The notes: generated from the sequence alone by a model not told the origin. 64,000 nt of DNA from Georgenia sp. SYP-B2076 (GCF_003991205.1 NZ_RXOZ01000011.1:526745-590744), one strand, 5' to 3'; shown: positions 28,944-37,978, counted from the stretch's first letter. Translations and numbers: made by a program.

Positions 28944-29525
28944 GGTGGATCACCCATGGGCTCTTAAGGCTGAATCTGGAAGGCAATCGGAGGAGGCTGA
29001 AACTCGAGTGGCTCACGAGGCGGCGGGACCGGATCACGACCGGGTTGAGTGCCAGGGAGGACCCGCCGATGCTGAATGACGCACCACCTCGTTCTGACCA
29101 CGCAGCCGATCGCCGGATCCCAAAGACGTTCGCGGGTCCTCCGTGGTCCAGCGGACGCTTGGAGCTCAAGCGATGCGACTTCTACCTGGCGATATGGAAC
29201 CCATCGTCCCAGGTCACGGCGGCACCCGTCGCTCATGACTCGCCTACGCCATCGGTGGATCCAGGATCAGAGGGAACGCTCACGGCGATTCCGGTGGCGT
29301 TTCCAACCTCTGTGTGAGGGGGGTGCTGGCCAGGTCGTGAGCACCGGTGAAGGTCCAGCGCCGTCGGTAGCGACGGCGGCGCGTTCGGCCGTGATGTGAT
29401 CGAGGTTGTCCACGGCACGGCCGGGCTAGGGGCACGCCCGTAGCCAGTTCGCGGCGGTCGGCCGCCGGGAGGCCGAGCTTGTCCCGGGCGCGGGCGACGA
29501 GGACGCGATGCCTCCGCGAACGGCT
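28944..29525. other. Intergenic region without an intact gene between thrS and fic
   Basis: About 580 bp with no convincing gene, tRNA or integrase. On the minus strand between roughly 29340 and 29520, short protein-like stretches (ARDKLGLPAADRRELATG and, in another frame, DNLDHITAERAAVATD) suggest the remains of a frameshifted gene of unknown type. The junction between conserved core and accessory DNA lies somewhere in this interval. Confidence 0.5.
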
Positions 29526-29554
29526 TACTAACATTTCCGGCGAAAGTGTTAGTA
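29526..29554. promoter_or_regulatory. Palindromic operator upstream of fic
   Basis: TACTAACA and TGTTAGTA form perfect 8-bp arms around a 13-bp centre, with further TTT/AAA symmetry inside. It ends 11 bp before the GTG start of the Fic gene and overlaps a possible TAGTAT -10 box. This is AT-rich compared with the surroundings, so it stands out. Confidence 0.7.
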
Positions 29555-29565
29555 GTATCGCCGAC

Positions 29566-30777
29566 GTGGAGACACTTCCCGTCCCTGGCCTCGGCTACGA
29601 GGACCACACCTGGGTCGCCGAGAGCGACGGCACGTCCTCGCGCGCCAAGATCTCCGCCGCCTCGGGCCCGTACCGCTCCGCCGTCGTGCCCGACCTCGCC
29701 GAGTACGACCCTCGACTCCCGGCCGACCTCGCCGCGGACGCCGAGGAAGCCACCTCCGCGTTGTCGCGCTTCGACGCCTACGCCCGCTCCGTGCTCGGGG
29801 TCGACTCCCCCACGCTCGGGCCGATGTCGTCCATCCTGCTGCGCACCGAGTCCACCTCCTCGTCGCAGATCGAGAACCTCACAGTCGGCGCCCGCCAGCT
29901 CGCCCTGGCCGAGATCGGCCAGTCCACCTCCGGCAACGCCCAGGTGGTCGTCGCCAACGTGCGCGCCATGGAGGCCGCGCTCGAACTGGCCGACCAGCTG
30001 GACGAGCAGGCCGTGCTGACCATGCAGGCCGAGCTGCTGCACGCCCAGCCCGGCTGGGAGCAGCACGCCGGCCGCTACCGCGACGGACTCGTGTGGGTCG
30101 GCACCAGCAGCATCTCCCCGCGCGGTGCCTCCCATGTCGCCCCGCAGCCCGAGCAGGTGCCCGCCGCGATGGCGGACCTGATGCGGTTCATGCGCCGCGA
30201 CGACCTGCCCGTGCTCGTCCAGGCCGCCATCGCCCACGCCCAGTTCGAGACGATCCACCCGTTCGCCGACGGCAACGGGCGCACCGGCCGAGCCATCGTG
30301 CACGCGCTGCTGCGCGCCAAGGGCGTGCTGCGCTCGACCACGGCGCCGGTGTCGGCCGGACTGCTCAAGGACACCGACGGCTACTTCGACGCGCTGACCG
30401 CGTACCGCGCCGGCGACGCCCGTCCCATCGTCGAGCGGTTCTCCGACGCCTCCCGGTTCGCCGCCTTCTCCGGCGCCCAGCTCGTCGACGACCTCGCCGC
30501 CCAGGTCGACGACGCCCGCCAGCGGCTGACCGGCTTGCGCCCCCAGGCCGCGGCTTGGCGGGTCGTGCCGCACCTGGTCGCCCACCCGGTGGTCAACGCG
30601 AACCTGCTGACCACCACCCTCGGCCTGAACCAGATGGCCGCCCAGCGCGCCCTCGCCCAGCTCACCGACGCCGGCGTGCTCGAGGAGCGCACGGGGAAGC
30701 AGCGCAACCGCGTCTGGCAGCACCTCGGGATCATCGAGGTGCTCGACGTCTACGCCCAGCATCTGCGCCGGACCTGA
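29566..30777 (+). CDS. Fic-family AMPylating protein with C-terminal HTH
   Basis: A 403-residue Fic protein. An N-terminal helical domain carries the inhibitory motif SSQIEN, which fits the S/T-x3-E-G/N rule for self-inhibited class II Fic enzymes. The catalytic loop HPFADGNGRTGR is complete, with His and the Asp/Asn residues in place near residue 230. The C-terminal region (about residues 340-400) looks like a winged helix with GLNQMAAQRALAQL. The enzyme is expected to transfer AMP to a hydroxyl group of a target protein; the target is unknown. The GTG at 29566 follows a perfect palindrome, suggesting self-repression through the HTH. It appears intact amid decayed genes. Confidence 0.92.
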   Translation: METLPVPGLGYEDHTWVAESDGTSSRAKISAASGPYRSAVVPDLAEYDPRLPADLAADAEEATSALSRFDAYARSVLGVDSPTLGPMSSILLRTESTSSSQIENLTVGARQLALAEIGQSTSGNAQVVVANVRAMEAALELADQLDEQAVLTMQAELLHAQPGWEQHAGRYRDGLVWVGTSSISPRGASHVAPQPEQVPAAMADLMRFMRRDDLPVLVQAAIAHAQFETIHPFADGNGRTGRAIVHALLRAKGVLRSTTAPVSAGLLKDTDGYFDALTAYRAGDARPIVERFSDASRFAAFSGAQLVDDLAAQVDDARQRLTGLRPQAAAWRVVPHLVAHPVVNANLLTTTLGLNQMAAQRALAQLTDAGVLEERTGKQRNRVWQHLGIIEVLDVYAQHLRRT

Positions 30778-30826
30778 CCCGGGTGCCTGGTTACGACGAC
30801 CATCACCACGACGCGCACCGTCGCCT

Positions 30827-31096
30827 GAGACGCACACCGTGGCCATCGCCGCCGCCCAAGAAGGCGCCCGCGCGGCCGGAGCGAAGGAATCCACCCTCGG
30901 CGCCGGCATTGCCGCCGCGACGGACTTCGTCACCGACGTCGGTCGCCACGCAATCACCGACGTCACGGTCGGCGGGGAACGGGGAGACCTGGTCGCACGC
31001 ATCACTGTGACCGGCACCGCGACTTCCGTCCTGCCCGGCTTCGCACCGCAGATCACCGCGCGGGCCGAGGCACCCGTGGAAAAGGGCGACGGCACC
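30827..31096 (+). pseudogene. TadE-like pseudopilin gene, 5'-truncated
   Basis: The sequence from about 30827 encodes the C-terminal part of a TadE-like protein (AIAAAQEGARAAG onward), but the N-terminal membrane segment is missing and no upstream coding is found before the fic stop. The frame runs without a stop directly into the next TadE-like gene. This indicates loss of the 5' end during insertion or deletion. Confidence 0.7.
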
Positions 31097-31543
31097 ATGA
31101 ACCGGCTGCGGAGGCGCTTGCACCGCGGCGGCGACCGCGGGTCGTCGTCGCTCGAGGCGGCGATTGTCGTGCCCGCGTTCATCCTCTTCGTCGGTCTGCT
31201 GATTTACGCCGGCCGCACCGCCGTCGCCCACCAGGGCGTCGAGGGCGTCGCCTACGACGCCGCCCGGTCCGAGTCCATCGCCCGCACCCCCGCCGAGGCC
31301 CAGACCCGTGCCGCGACGGCGGTCGACTACGCGCTCGTGGCTCAAGGGCTGCGGTGCGCGAGCCACGACATCGACCTCGACGCCTCCGGCCTGGACAAGC
31401 CGGTCGGTCAGCCTGGCACGGTCACCGCGACCGTCTCGTGCACGATCGACCTGGGAGACCTCGCCGTGCCCGGCGTGCCGGGCCAGCGCACGGTTTCCGC
31501 GACCATGTCCGCCGTCGTCGACGCCTACCGGGCGGCGCCATGA
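31097..31543 (+). CDS. TadE-like pseudopilin protein
   Basis: A 148-residue TadE family protein. A basic N-terminus and GSSSLEAAIVVPAFILF form the prepilin-like segment, followed by one membrane helix and a small extracellular domain with two Cys residues. TadE proteins are minor pseudopilins of Tad (Flp) secretion systems and are common on actinobacterial mobile elements. The ATG at 31097 is in frame with the truncated gene before it; the stop overlaps the next start (ATGA). Confidence 0.82.
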   Translation: MNRLRRRLHRGGDRGSSSLEAAIVVPAFILFVGLLIYAGRTAVAHQGVEGVAYDAARSESIARTPAEAQTRAATAVDYALVAQGLRCASHDIDLDASGLDKPVGQPGTVTATVSCTIDLGDLAVPGVPGQRTVSATMSAVVDAYRAAP

Positions 31544-31995
31544 ACCGGCTGCGCCAGGCCGTGTGGCGGTGGCTGGCGGCGGCCGGGCGTGACGAGCGCG
31601 GCTCGATCTCGGTGTGGGCGGCGACGTCGGCGGTCATCATGATGATCTGCGTCGGCATCGCCCTCGACCTTGGCGCCCAGGTCCACGCCCAGCAGCACGC
31701 CCGCGGCGTCGCCGCGCAAGCGGCCCGCGTCGGCGGCCTGCACCTGGATGCCGCCGCCGTCACCGGCGCCTATCCGTCCATCGCTGTCGGCGAGGCCCGC
31801 GTCGCCGCGCAGGCCTACCTCGACGCCTCCGGCGTGGCGGGGACCGTGACCGTCACCGGCGGCGACACCGTGCACGTGTCCGTGACTGACACCTACGACC
31901 CACGCTTCCTCGAGATCTTAGGGGTCTCGAACCTGACCGTCACCGGGGATGCCTCCGCCCAGGTGATTCGCACGTTGGGAGACCGCGAACAATGA
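31540..31995 (+). CDS. TadE/TadG-like pilus-assembly protein
   Basis: A 151-residue protein with a basic start, the segment DERGSISVWAATSAVIMMI and one membrane helix, then a small extracellular domain. It resembles the Tad-type pilus assembly (RsaF/TadG N-terminal) family. Both ends overlap its neighbours by 4 nt (ATGA), so the three genes form one translation unit. No tadA, tadB or tadC is present, so a working pilus cannot be encoded here. Confidence 0.75.
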   Translation: MNRLRQAVWRWLAAAGRDERGSISVWAATSAVIMMICVGIALDLGAQVHAQQHARGVAAQAARVGGLHLDAAAVTGAYPSIAVGEARVAAQAYLDASGVAGTVTVTGGDTVHVSVTDTYDPRFLEILGVSNLTVTGDASAQVIRTLGDREQ

Positions 31996-33282
31996 CCTCC
32001 CTCAAGCAACGGCTCTTCGGGCTGCTCGTCACTCTCGGCCTGGTCGCCTTCGCCGTCGGGTTCCCCGCGCTGCTGACGCTCATCGGTCTCAGCCCCGCCG
32101 GCATCGCCGCCCACCCCGCGTGGGCGCACCTGCTCGACGCCGCGGACTGGAAGGTGGTGTGGGTCGGGCCGGGCATCTTGGGCTGGGGCGTGTGGTCGGT
32201 CCTGGTCTACTGCCTGTTCGTCGAGCTGGTCGCCGCAGTCCGTAACGTCCACGCCCCTGAGCTCCACGGTCTGTCGCTGCCGCAGCACACGGCTCGCACC
32301 CTGATCGCGTGAGCCGCGCTGCCTTTCATCACCACGAGCGTGTCCGTCCCGCTCGCCGCCACCGCCGCCGCCGGCTCGGAGGGCCGCCGCCACCACCGAG
32401 GACGACGTCGCCTCCCTCGACCCACCCGTCCCGCAGTCGACCGCGGGCGCTGTGCTCGCGGCCTACCCGACCCTTGAGGACGACCTGAAGCTGTGGCGAA
32501 TGGGTGACAAGTGCCCGGTGCCGCGGGTGATGCTGCTCGGCAAGCTCCGCGCCACCGCGCACGGCGTCAGCAAGGAGGTGTCCGAGCGCAAGCATCACTA
32601 CATCGAGCTGATGACCTACCTGTGGTCTCACCCGCACGGCGTCACCTCAGCGACTCTGGCCGATGAGTTCGGGTACACGCGCGAGCGCGCCCGCGTCGAG
32701 GTCAGCCATCTGCGCAAGTACCTCGGCACCGACCCGCGCACCGGCGAGACCTACCTGCCCACCGCCCCAGGCACCCGCGAGCGCACCGAGAACGGCTGGA
32801 CCGGCTACACGCTGCGCGGCGTGCTGTTCGACGTCGACCTCTTCCGCCGCCTACGCGCCCGTGCCCAAGCACGCGGCGCCGACGGGATGCCTGACCTCCT
32901 CGCCGCTCTGCGCCTGGTCCGCGGTGAGCCGTTCGCGGACCTGCGCCCCGACTCGTGGAGATGGATGTTCGAGGGCGAACGCTTCGACCAGGAGTTCGCC
33001 GCCGCGATCAGCGACGTCGCCCACCTCATCGCCAACCGCGCCATGAAGGACGGCGACCTGCCCACCGCCCGCCGCGCCGCCGAGATCGCACTCAGCGCCT
33101 CCCCATACGACGAAATCTCCCGCCTCGACCTCGCCAAGGTCGCCGAGCTCGAAGGCAACCACGCCGAGGCCGCGCAGATCAGGGGCGAAGGCATCTTCGA
33201 GCGCACCGACGACTACCGCGGCCCGCTCGACCCGTCGGAGCGGACAGGAAAGATCGCGTCGACGCGTCGACGCCGCCCCTAG
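31992..33282 (+). pseudogene. LysM/BTAD-type membrane regulator, internally deleted
   Basis: The first part (31992-32312) encodes two membrane segments (MTSLKQRLFGLL and the segment WVGPGILGWGVW) and ends at a TGA. From about 32395 another frame gives EDDVASLD and then AAYPTLEDDLKLW and PVPRVMLLGKL, leading to a C-terminal bacterial transcriptional activator domain (SARP-like BTAD) through 33282. In Tad-type gene clusters these parts normally belong to one protein of around 1000 residues that carries LysM. The middle is missing and the frames do not match, so the gene is broken. Confidence 0.65.
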
Positions 33283-33309
33283 CGGCGGTTGGCGGGTGGG
33301 TCTGGGCGC

Positions 33310-33790
33310 CGACGAGGCGCTGGAGTTCCTCCACACTCATGAGGTACGCGTCGCGGCGGGTGCGGTCGGGGCGTTTGTCGGCCTCAATGGCGACCTGCTC
33401 GTCGAGCATCCGCTGGTACATGTCGGCAAACGGTGCGTGAGCGTTGCCCCGCGGTCGTTCTTGGCAGAGAAGGCGTACTGCAGCTCCGGCCAGCGCTCAT
33501 CGCCGACCAGGTAGTGGGCGTACAACGGTAGCCCCGCCTCTCGGCAGTCGTTGAGGTCGAAACCGGCGAAGCGCAGGCTGTGGACGAGTTCGCTGACGAG
33601 TTCGAGCCATCGCCCCTCAGCCTGTTGATGCTGAACGTCGCGATCCGGAACAGGTCCGGCACGACCGCGCTGTCGCTGGCGCTGAGCTCGGGGTCGATGC
33701 CTGCAAACTCGGTCGTACACTCACGAGAGAACCCGTGTTCAAAACCATCACGGAGAAGCCCGCGTTCAAGAACGCGGCACGGTAGCACCT
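33310..33790 (-). pseudogene. Frameshifted gene of unknown family
   Basis: On the minus strand three segments in different frames are protein-like and fit end to end: EFAGIDPELSASDSAVVPDL, then WLELVSELVHSLRFAGFDL through LPLYAHYLVGDERWPELQ, then FADMYQRMLDEQVAIEADK through RRDAYLMSVEELQRLV. Together about 155 residues. I do not recognise the family. At least two frameshifts separate the pieces. Confidence 0.55.
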
Positions 33791-34209
33791 GTGCATAGTC
33801 CCCGCCGGACGGGTACTACGGGTGGCAGAAGCTCGGTGAGGCCGGGAAGAAAGAGCAGCCGTACTACCTGCACGCCGAGGACGGTTCCATCCTGGCCTTC
33901 GCCGGTCTGTACGAGTGGTGGAAGGACCCGTCCATGCCGGACGACCACCCGGACAAGTGGCGGTGAACCAACACGGTTCTGACCACGAGCGCGTCCGACG
34001 GGCTCGGGCACGTGCACGACCGCTCGCCGGTGAACGTGCCGGCTGACCTGCTCGACGGCTGGCTCGGCCCGGACCTCACCGACCCAGACAAGGTGCGGGA
34101 ACTCGTCGCCGCCGTGCCCGAACCGAGGCTGGTTCCGCGGCCGGTCGGCAAGGCCGTGGGCCCGGTTCGCAACAACGGACGGGAGCTCGTCGAGCCGGTC
34201 GAGACCTGA
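33733..34209 (+). pseudogene. SRAP (YedK/HMCES-like) gene, 3' fragment with stops
   Basis: Pieces in the plus strand match the C-terminal half of an SOS response-associated peptidase: EKPAFKNAAR, then after a TAG and a frameshift DGYYGWQKLGEAGKKEQPYY, FAGLYEWW, a TGA, and TTSASDGLGHVHDRSPV through VPRPVGKAVGPVRNN. SRAP proteins crosslink to abasic sites in single-stranded DNA. The catalytic N-terminal Cys region is absent, so it is inactive. Confidence 0.75.
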
Positions 34210-34389
34210 CCGTGCGCATCGCCGGCGCCGAATTCCGCGTAGCCGTCCCCCACTGAAGGGCTAACACGCACTAACGCAGTTGCAGGTGCCAGCGCACCAA
34301 CCTTGTGGCTCGGGCCGCGGTCTGGTGAGCGGTAACCCAAGAGGTCGTGAGAGGAGGGCGGTCGAGCTTCGTGGCAGAGCCTTGTGTGG

Positions 34390-35316
34390 TCACGGCTTCA
34401 GCAGCCCGGACGGCGAGACCCCCGGATGACGTGAGGAGATCCTGACGCGCAGCACCGTGGGTCGGATCAGGAGCTCCAGCGGCGGTCGCAGAATGACCGC
34501 CTCGCCGTCGAGCCCTGCGTGGACCGGCTCTTTAGCGTCGATGACCACGGAGCTGGCGGTCCACGCCCGGCCGGCCTGAGGCCGGGGGCCATCTGGGAGG
34601 TCCAGGACCACTATTCCGAGCTGCCCACTGGCCAGTGTGGGCCGGGTCCCGGTCACGAGCGGCCGATTCAACGCGTAGGGGTTGTTGGACACGAGCACGG
34701 CGGCCGGATGCGCGTGCTCGCGACCCCGGTCGTCGACGATGTGCAGTGCGGGGGCGGCTCGGCTCGGCCCGAGCACCGCCCGGACTGTCTCCGCGAGGGT
34801 CCGCACCTTCGCATCGCGGTACCCGGAGCGCTGGATCGCCTCGCCGTAGATCCCCAGCGAGACGTTGTTGAGGAACAAGCGCCCGTCGACCTTGCCGACG
34901 TCGATCCGGCGCTCGACCCCCTCGGTAAACGCCTCCAGCGCACCTACGAGATCGCGCCGATCCACACCGAGGTCGAGGGCGAAGTGGTTGCGGGTCCCGG
35001 CCGGGATGCAGACGAGGGCCAGCCCGTGGGTGACCGCCGCTGCCGCGGCGACGGCAAGCGAGCCGTCGCCGCCGGCAACGCCTAGGCCGTCGGCGCCCCC
35101 GCGCACCGCGTCGGCGACGAGCTCGTCGAGGCTCGCGTCCGGGCCGAAGGTGAAGACGTCGATCCCGAGCGCTCGGGCCCGCCCGGCGAGGTCCGCGTGC
35201 ACCGCCTTCCCGCCGCCGGAGGCCGGGTTGATGAACAGCACGGGCCGTCGCAACGGGGCGGCCGGCGTCCATCCATGCCGCAGGGGGCTGGGCCGGGGCA
35301 GCTCGGGCGCGCTCAT
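34390..35316 (-). CDS. Diacylglycerol kinase-family lipid kinase
   Basis: A 308-residue member of the DAGK catalytic family (YegS/DgkB-like). The glycine-rich motifs are INPASGGGKA near residue 30, VAGGDGSLA near residue 80 and PAGTRNHFA near residue 105, which bind ATP and the lipid head region. The second beta-sandwich domain includes LNNVSLGIYG. The exact lipid substrate is unknown. It starts 9 bp after the corA stop, so the two are probably co-transcribed. Confidence 0.9.
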   Translation of the reverse strand: MSAPELPRPSPLRHGWTPAAPLRRPVLFINPASGGGKAVHADLAGRARALGIDVFTFGPDASLDELVADAVRGGADGLGVAGGDGSLAVAAAAAVTHGLALVCIPAGTRNHFALDLGVDRRDLVGALEAFTEGVERRIDVGKVDGRLFLNNVSLGIYGEAIQRSGYRDAKVRTLAETVRAVLGPSRAAPALHIVDDRGREHAHPAAVLVSNNPYALNRPLVTGTRPTLASGQLGIVVLDLPDGPRPQAGRAWTASSVVIDAKEPVHAGLDGEAVILRPPLELLIRPTVLRVRISSRHPGVSPSGLLKP

Positions 35317-35325
35317 CGGGGCCGC

Positions 35326-36294
35326 TCACAACCACCCGGCGCGCCGGAAGTTCCAGTGGAGGGCCCAGACGGCGGCGACCATGACTGCCAGCGCGTAGGC
35401 GTAGCCGAAGGGCCAGGTGAGCTCGGGGATGTGGCTGAAGTTCATGCCGTAGATCCCGGCGATGATCGTGGGCGCGGCCGCGATCGCGGCCCATGCCGAC
35501 ACCTTCTGCATGATCACGTTCTGACGGACGGTGACGCGCGACAGGTTGGCACTGAGCAGGCCGTCGAGGCGGCCCGACAGCAGCTCCACCTCCTCGGACA
35601 GTCGGCGAGCGTGGTCGCCGGCATCCCTCAGGAGGGCGCGCACGCCGTCTGGGGACATCACCGGCTCGCCGCGCTGGAGCGTGTCAAACACGGCGAGCAC
35701 GGGATGCACCGCCCGGCCGAGCTGGTCGACGCGGCGGTGGTGGAGGTAGATCGCCTCGCTCTGATCCCGATCTCCCTGGAAGACGGCCTGCTCCATCCGC
35801 TGGGCCTCATCGACCAAGAGGTCGGCCACGCGCTCAGCATCGTCGACCACCGTGTCGAGCACGGCCCACAGGGCCGCCATCGGGCCGAGCGCCGTGACCA
35901 CCGGATGCCCGTCGATGCGCCGGCGGATGCTGCCGAAGACGTCGCCGGCTGACCGGCTGACCACGATGGCGTACCGCGCTCCCACGAAGACGTCGAGCTC
36001 GCCGACGTCGAGCTGTCCCACGGCCTCGTCGTAGCGGACCGTCTTGACGACGACGAAGACGCAACCACCATACGCCTCCAGCTTCGGGCGCTGGTGGCCC
36101 TCGAGCGCGTCTTCGACGGCGAGCGCTGGCAGGTCGAAGCATCCGCTGAGCTCGTCGAGCTCCTCGCGAGCGGGCTGGCTCACCGCCACCCACACGAACC
36201 CCGGCCCTTCGCGGGACAGGCGAGCGGCGTCGGCGACGCTCGTCGCCTCCGCGTCGCGAACCCCGGCGTGGTACCGCGCGGAGTCGACGATCAC
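35326..36294 (-). CDS. corA: CorA-family magnesium/cobalt transporter
   Basis: A 322-residue CorA. A large cytoplasmic N-terminal domain is followed by two membrane helices at the C-terminus; the signature GMN is in IAGIYGMNF at the end of the first helix, followed by the PELTWPFGY loop. Forms pentameric channels for divalent cations. I chose the GTG at 36294 (VIVDSARYHAG), which matches the usual family start; an in-frame GTG at 36327 touches a TAGCGT box that looks like the -10 element. It precedes the lipid kinase gene by 9 bp. Confidence 0.92.
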   Translation of the reverse strand: MIVDSARYHAGVRDAEATSVADAARLSREGPGFVWVAVSQPAREELDELSGCFDLPALAVEDALEGHQRPKLEAYGGCVFVVVKTVRYDEAVGQLDVGELDVFVGARYAIVVSRSAGDVFGSIRRRIDGHPVVTALGPMAALWAVLDTVVDDAERVADLLVDEAQRMEQAVFQGDRDQSEAIYLHHRRVDQLGRAVHPVLAVFDTLQRGEPVMSPDGVRALLRDAGDHARRLSEEVELLSGRLDGLLSANLSRVTVRQNVIMQKVSAWAAIAAAPTIIAGIYGMNFSHIPELTWPFGYAYALAVMVAAVWALHWNFRRAGWL

Positions 36295-36586
36295 GGCCGA
36301 TCCAGACTCGACACCGGGCGGCCTCACACGCTACGGCCGCAGGTGGATAGACAGGGCCCGACGAACTCGGTCATCCGCTCGCCTCCAAGGACGCCGCCGA
36401 AGAAGCCTGCCCCCGTGCCTTGCTGACGAAGTCGACGGAACACAGAGTAGTAGCAGCGGAAGACCAGAAGCCAGGGCGCCAGGTGGCCGACCGCGCTCAC
36501 GGACAGGAGGAAACGATGGCCCTGACCAGAATGAGCTGTTTGCGGGAGCCGGTGGATCTCGGCGGCGCGTGCTTGGGCGCGGTCCG

Positions 36587-37255
36587 ATGACGAGTCCTGC
36601 CGGCGCGGACGCACCGGTGCCACCCACGTCAGCCGCGCGTCCCGCCGGGCCGCCGTCGGGCCGCCTCGCCGCGCGCTTGGAGGCGCGCGACATGACGCCG
36701 CCGTCCGTCCTCGACGACCTCACACGGCTCGACCTGGCGACGTACCAAGCGATCGCCGAGACCCCGACGCCCACGCTCGACGAGCCGCTCCGCCGGCTGT
36801 CCCTCGTCGCCAGCCACTCCAAGCTCTGGATGGGGATCGCCGCGCTCATCGCGGCGCTGGGCGGAGCCTCGGGTCGTCGCACGGCCGTCACGGCGCTGAC
36901 GGCGGTGGCGGTCAACTCGCTCGTCGTCAACCTCCCGCTGAAACTGCTCGGCCGACGTGCCCGGCCGGACCGTGTGGCAGCACGCGTGTCGCCGACCCGC
37001 CAGGTCCCGATGCCGACGTCGCCCTCGTTCCCCTCGGGTCACGCGGCGTCCGCGTTCGCCTTCGTCGCTGCGGTGGCGCGGACGATGCCCGGCGTGGCCC
37101 GCTGCTTGAGGGCGCTGGCGTACCTCGTCGGCTACTCCCGCGTCCACACCGGCGTCCACTATCCCGGCGATGTCATCGTCGGGGCCTTCGTCGGCACGGC
37201 GATCGGCGAGTCCGTCGCCTACGCCGCCAGCCATCGACCGCGTGGTAGGCGGTAG
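36587..37255 (+). CDS. PAP2-family membrane phosphatase
   Basis: A 222-residue membrane phosphatase. The three phosphatase motifs are KLLGRRARP (K-x6-RP), PSGHAAS and SRVHTGVHYPGD (SR-x5-H-x3-D), all complete. It should dephosphorylate a lipid phosphate such as phosphatidate or undecaprenyl pyrophosphate. Near the lipid kinase gene but on the opposite strand. The ATG at 36587 is the first plausible start after the conserved region; upstream frame is a shadow of corA. Confidence 0.9.
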   Translation: MTSPAGADAPVPPTSAARPAGPPSGRLAARLEARDMTPPSVLDDLTRLDLATYQAIAETPTPTLDEPLRRLSLVASHSKLWMGIAALIAALGGASGRRTAVTALTAVAVNSLVVNLPLKLLGRRARPDRVAARVSPTRQVPMPTSPSFPSGHAASAFAFVAAVARTMPGVARCLRALAYLVGYSRVHTGVHYPGDVIVGAFVGTAIGESVAYAASHRPRGRR

Positions 37256-37292
37256 CGCCGACGGGATCCCGTGCAGCGGACGGCCACGAGGG

Positions 37293-37862
37293 TCAGTGGA
37301 TCAGCCTCTCGAGCAGCAGCAGCACCACCCCGAGCGCTCCCTCGACCGCCGCGAATAGGCCCGCGCGGAGCCATGTCGCGCCGGCACGTCGGCCGGCGAC
37401 GAATCCCCAGCCGACGATCTGAGCGATTGCGGCGGCCATCGCGAGCGCCGCGCCGGTCTCGCGCGACCACGCACCGACCCACGCGAGCGCGAGCAGGAGC
37501 GTGGGGACGACCGCCGCTTCGACGAGTGGCCATTCGCGGCGTGCAATGGTGAGCGCGTCGCGGCGCCGGAACATCTGGCCTGCCGAAATCCGCGCGCCGA
37601 CGACCTCCGACCACCAGTGCGCCAGCCAGAAGACGAGCATCGATCCGAAGGCGGTCAACGTCATCGCGCGCGCGTCGCGTCCGACCTCGAAGGAGAGCCC
37701 GACGACGGAGGCGACGAGGAACGATCCGTAGACGGCGGCGCCGAACCGGATGCTCGCACGCGATTCGAACGGGGCGTTCGCCGTGCCGTCCTGCGCTCTC
37801 ACTTCGAGGCGGGCGAGTCGGCGGCGGACGTCGCGCGGGCGTTCGTCCGTTGCTGTGGCCAT
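37293..37862 (-). CDS. Hypothetical membrane protein
   Basis: A 189-residue protein with a charged N-terminus (about 45 residues) and four to five membrane segments from residue 45 on. I recognise no named family. The ATG at 37862 has a GAGGAG ribosome-binding site. It lies 117 bp after the SARP gene on the same strand and could be under its control. It ends 38 bp from the convergent PAP2 gene; the short palindrome ACGGGATCCCGT between them might be a weak terminator. Confidence 0.75.
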   Translation of the reverse strand: MATATDERPRDVRRRLARLEVRAQDGTANAPFESRASIRFGAAVYGSFLVASVVGLSFEVGRDARAMTLTAFGSMLVFWLAHWWSEVVGARISAGQMFRRRDALTIARREWPLVEAAVVPTLLLALAWVGAWSRETGAALAMAAAIAQIVGWGFVAGRRAGATWLRAGLFAAVEGALGVVLLLLERLIH

Positions 37863-37978
37863 GGGGGGCTCCTCCCTCGTGTTTGCGAACACAAGGGAGC
37901 GTGGTCCGCCCCGCTGCCAGACCGCTGCCGCAGGCGCGGTCGCGGCTGCCACGCGGGCCGGCGCGCGGGATCGCCGGC

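Noticed and set aside
26838-28967. A 709-codon open frame on the plus strand opposite thrS
   Set aside because: It mirrors thrS codon by codon; its protein is rich in Val, Leu, Gly and Arg without any domain. High GC leaves such antisense frames open.
28944-29525. A tRNA gene or attachment site at the core/accessory junction
   Set aside because: I searched for a T-loop (GTTCGA-type) with an acceptor stem and found none; no direct repeat with the 34.2-34.4 kb side was evident by eye.
30827-33282. A functional Tad pilus or type IV secretion locus
   Set aside because: No ATPase or platform genes are present and the flanking genes are broken; only small pseudopilin genes remain.
36044-36586. 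N-terminal extension of the PAP2 phosphatase
   Set aside because: This part is antisense to corA and continues through non-coding DNA; the ATG at 36587 gives a family-length protein.
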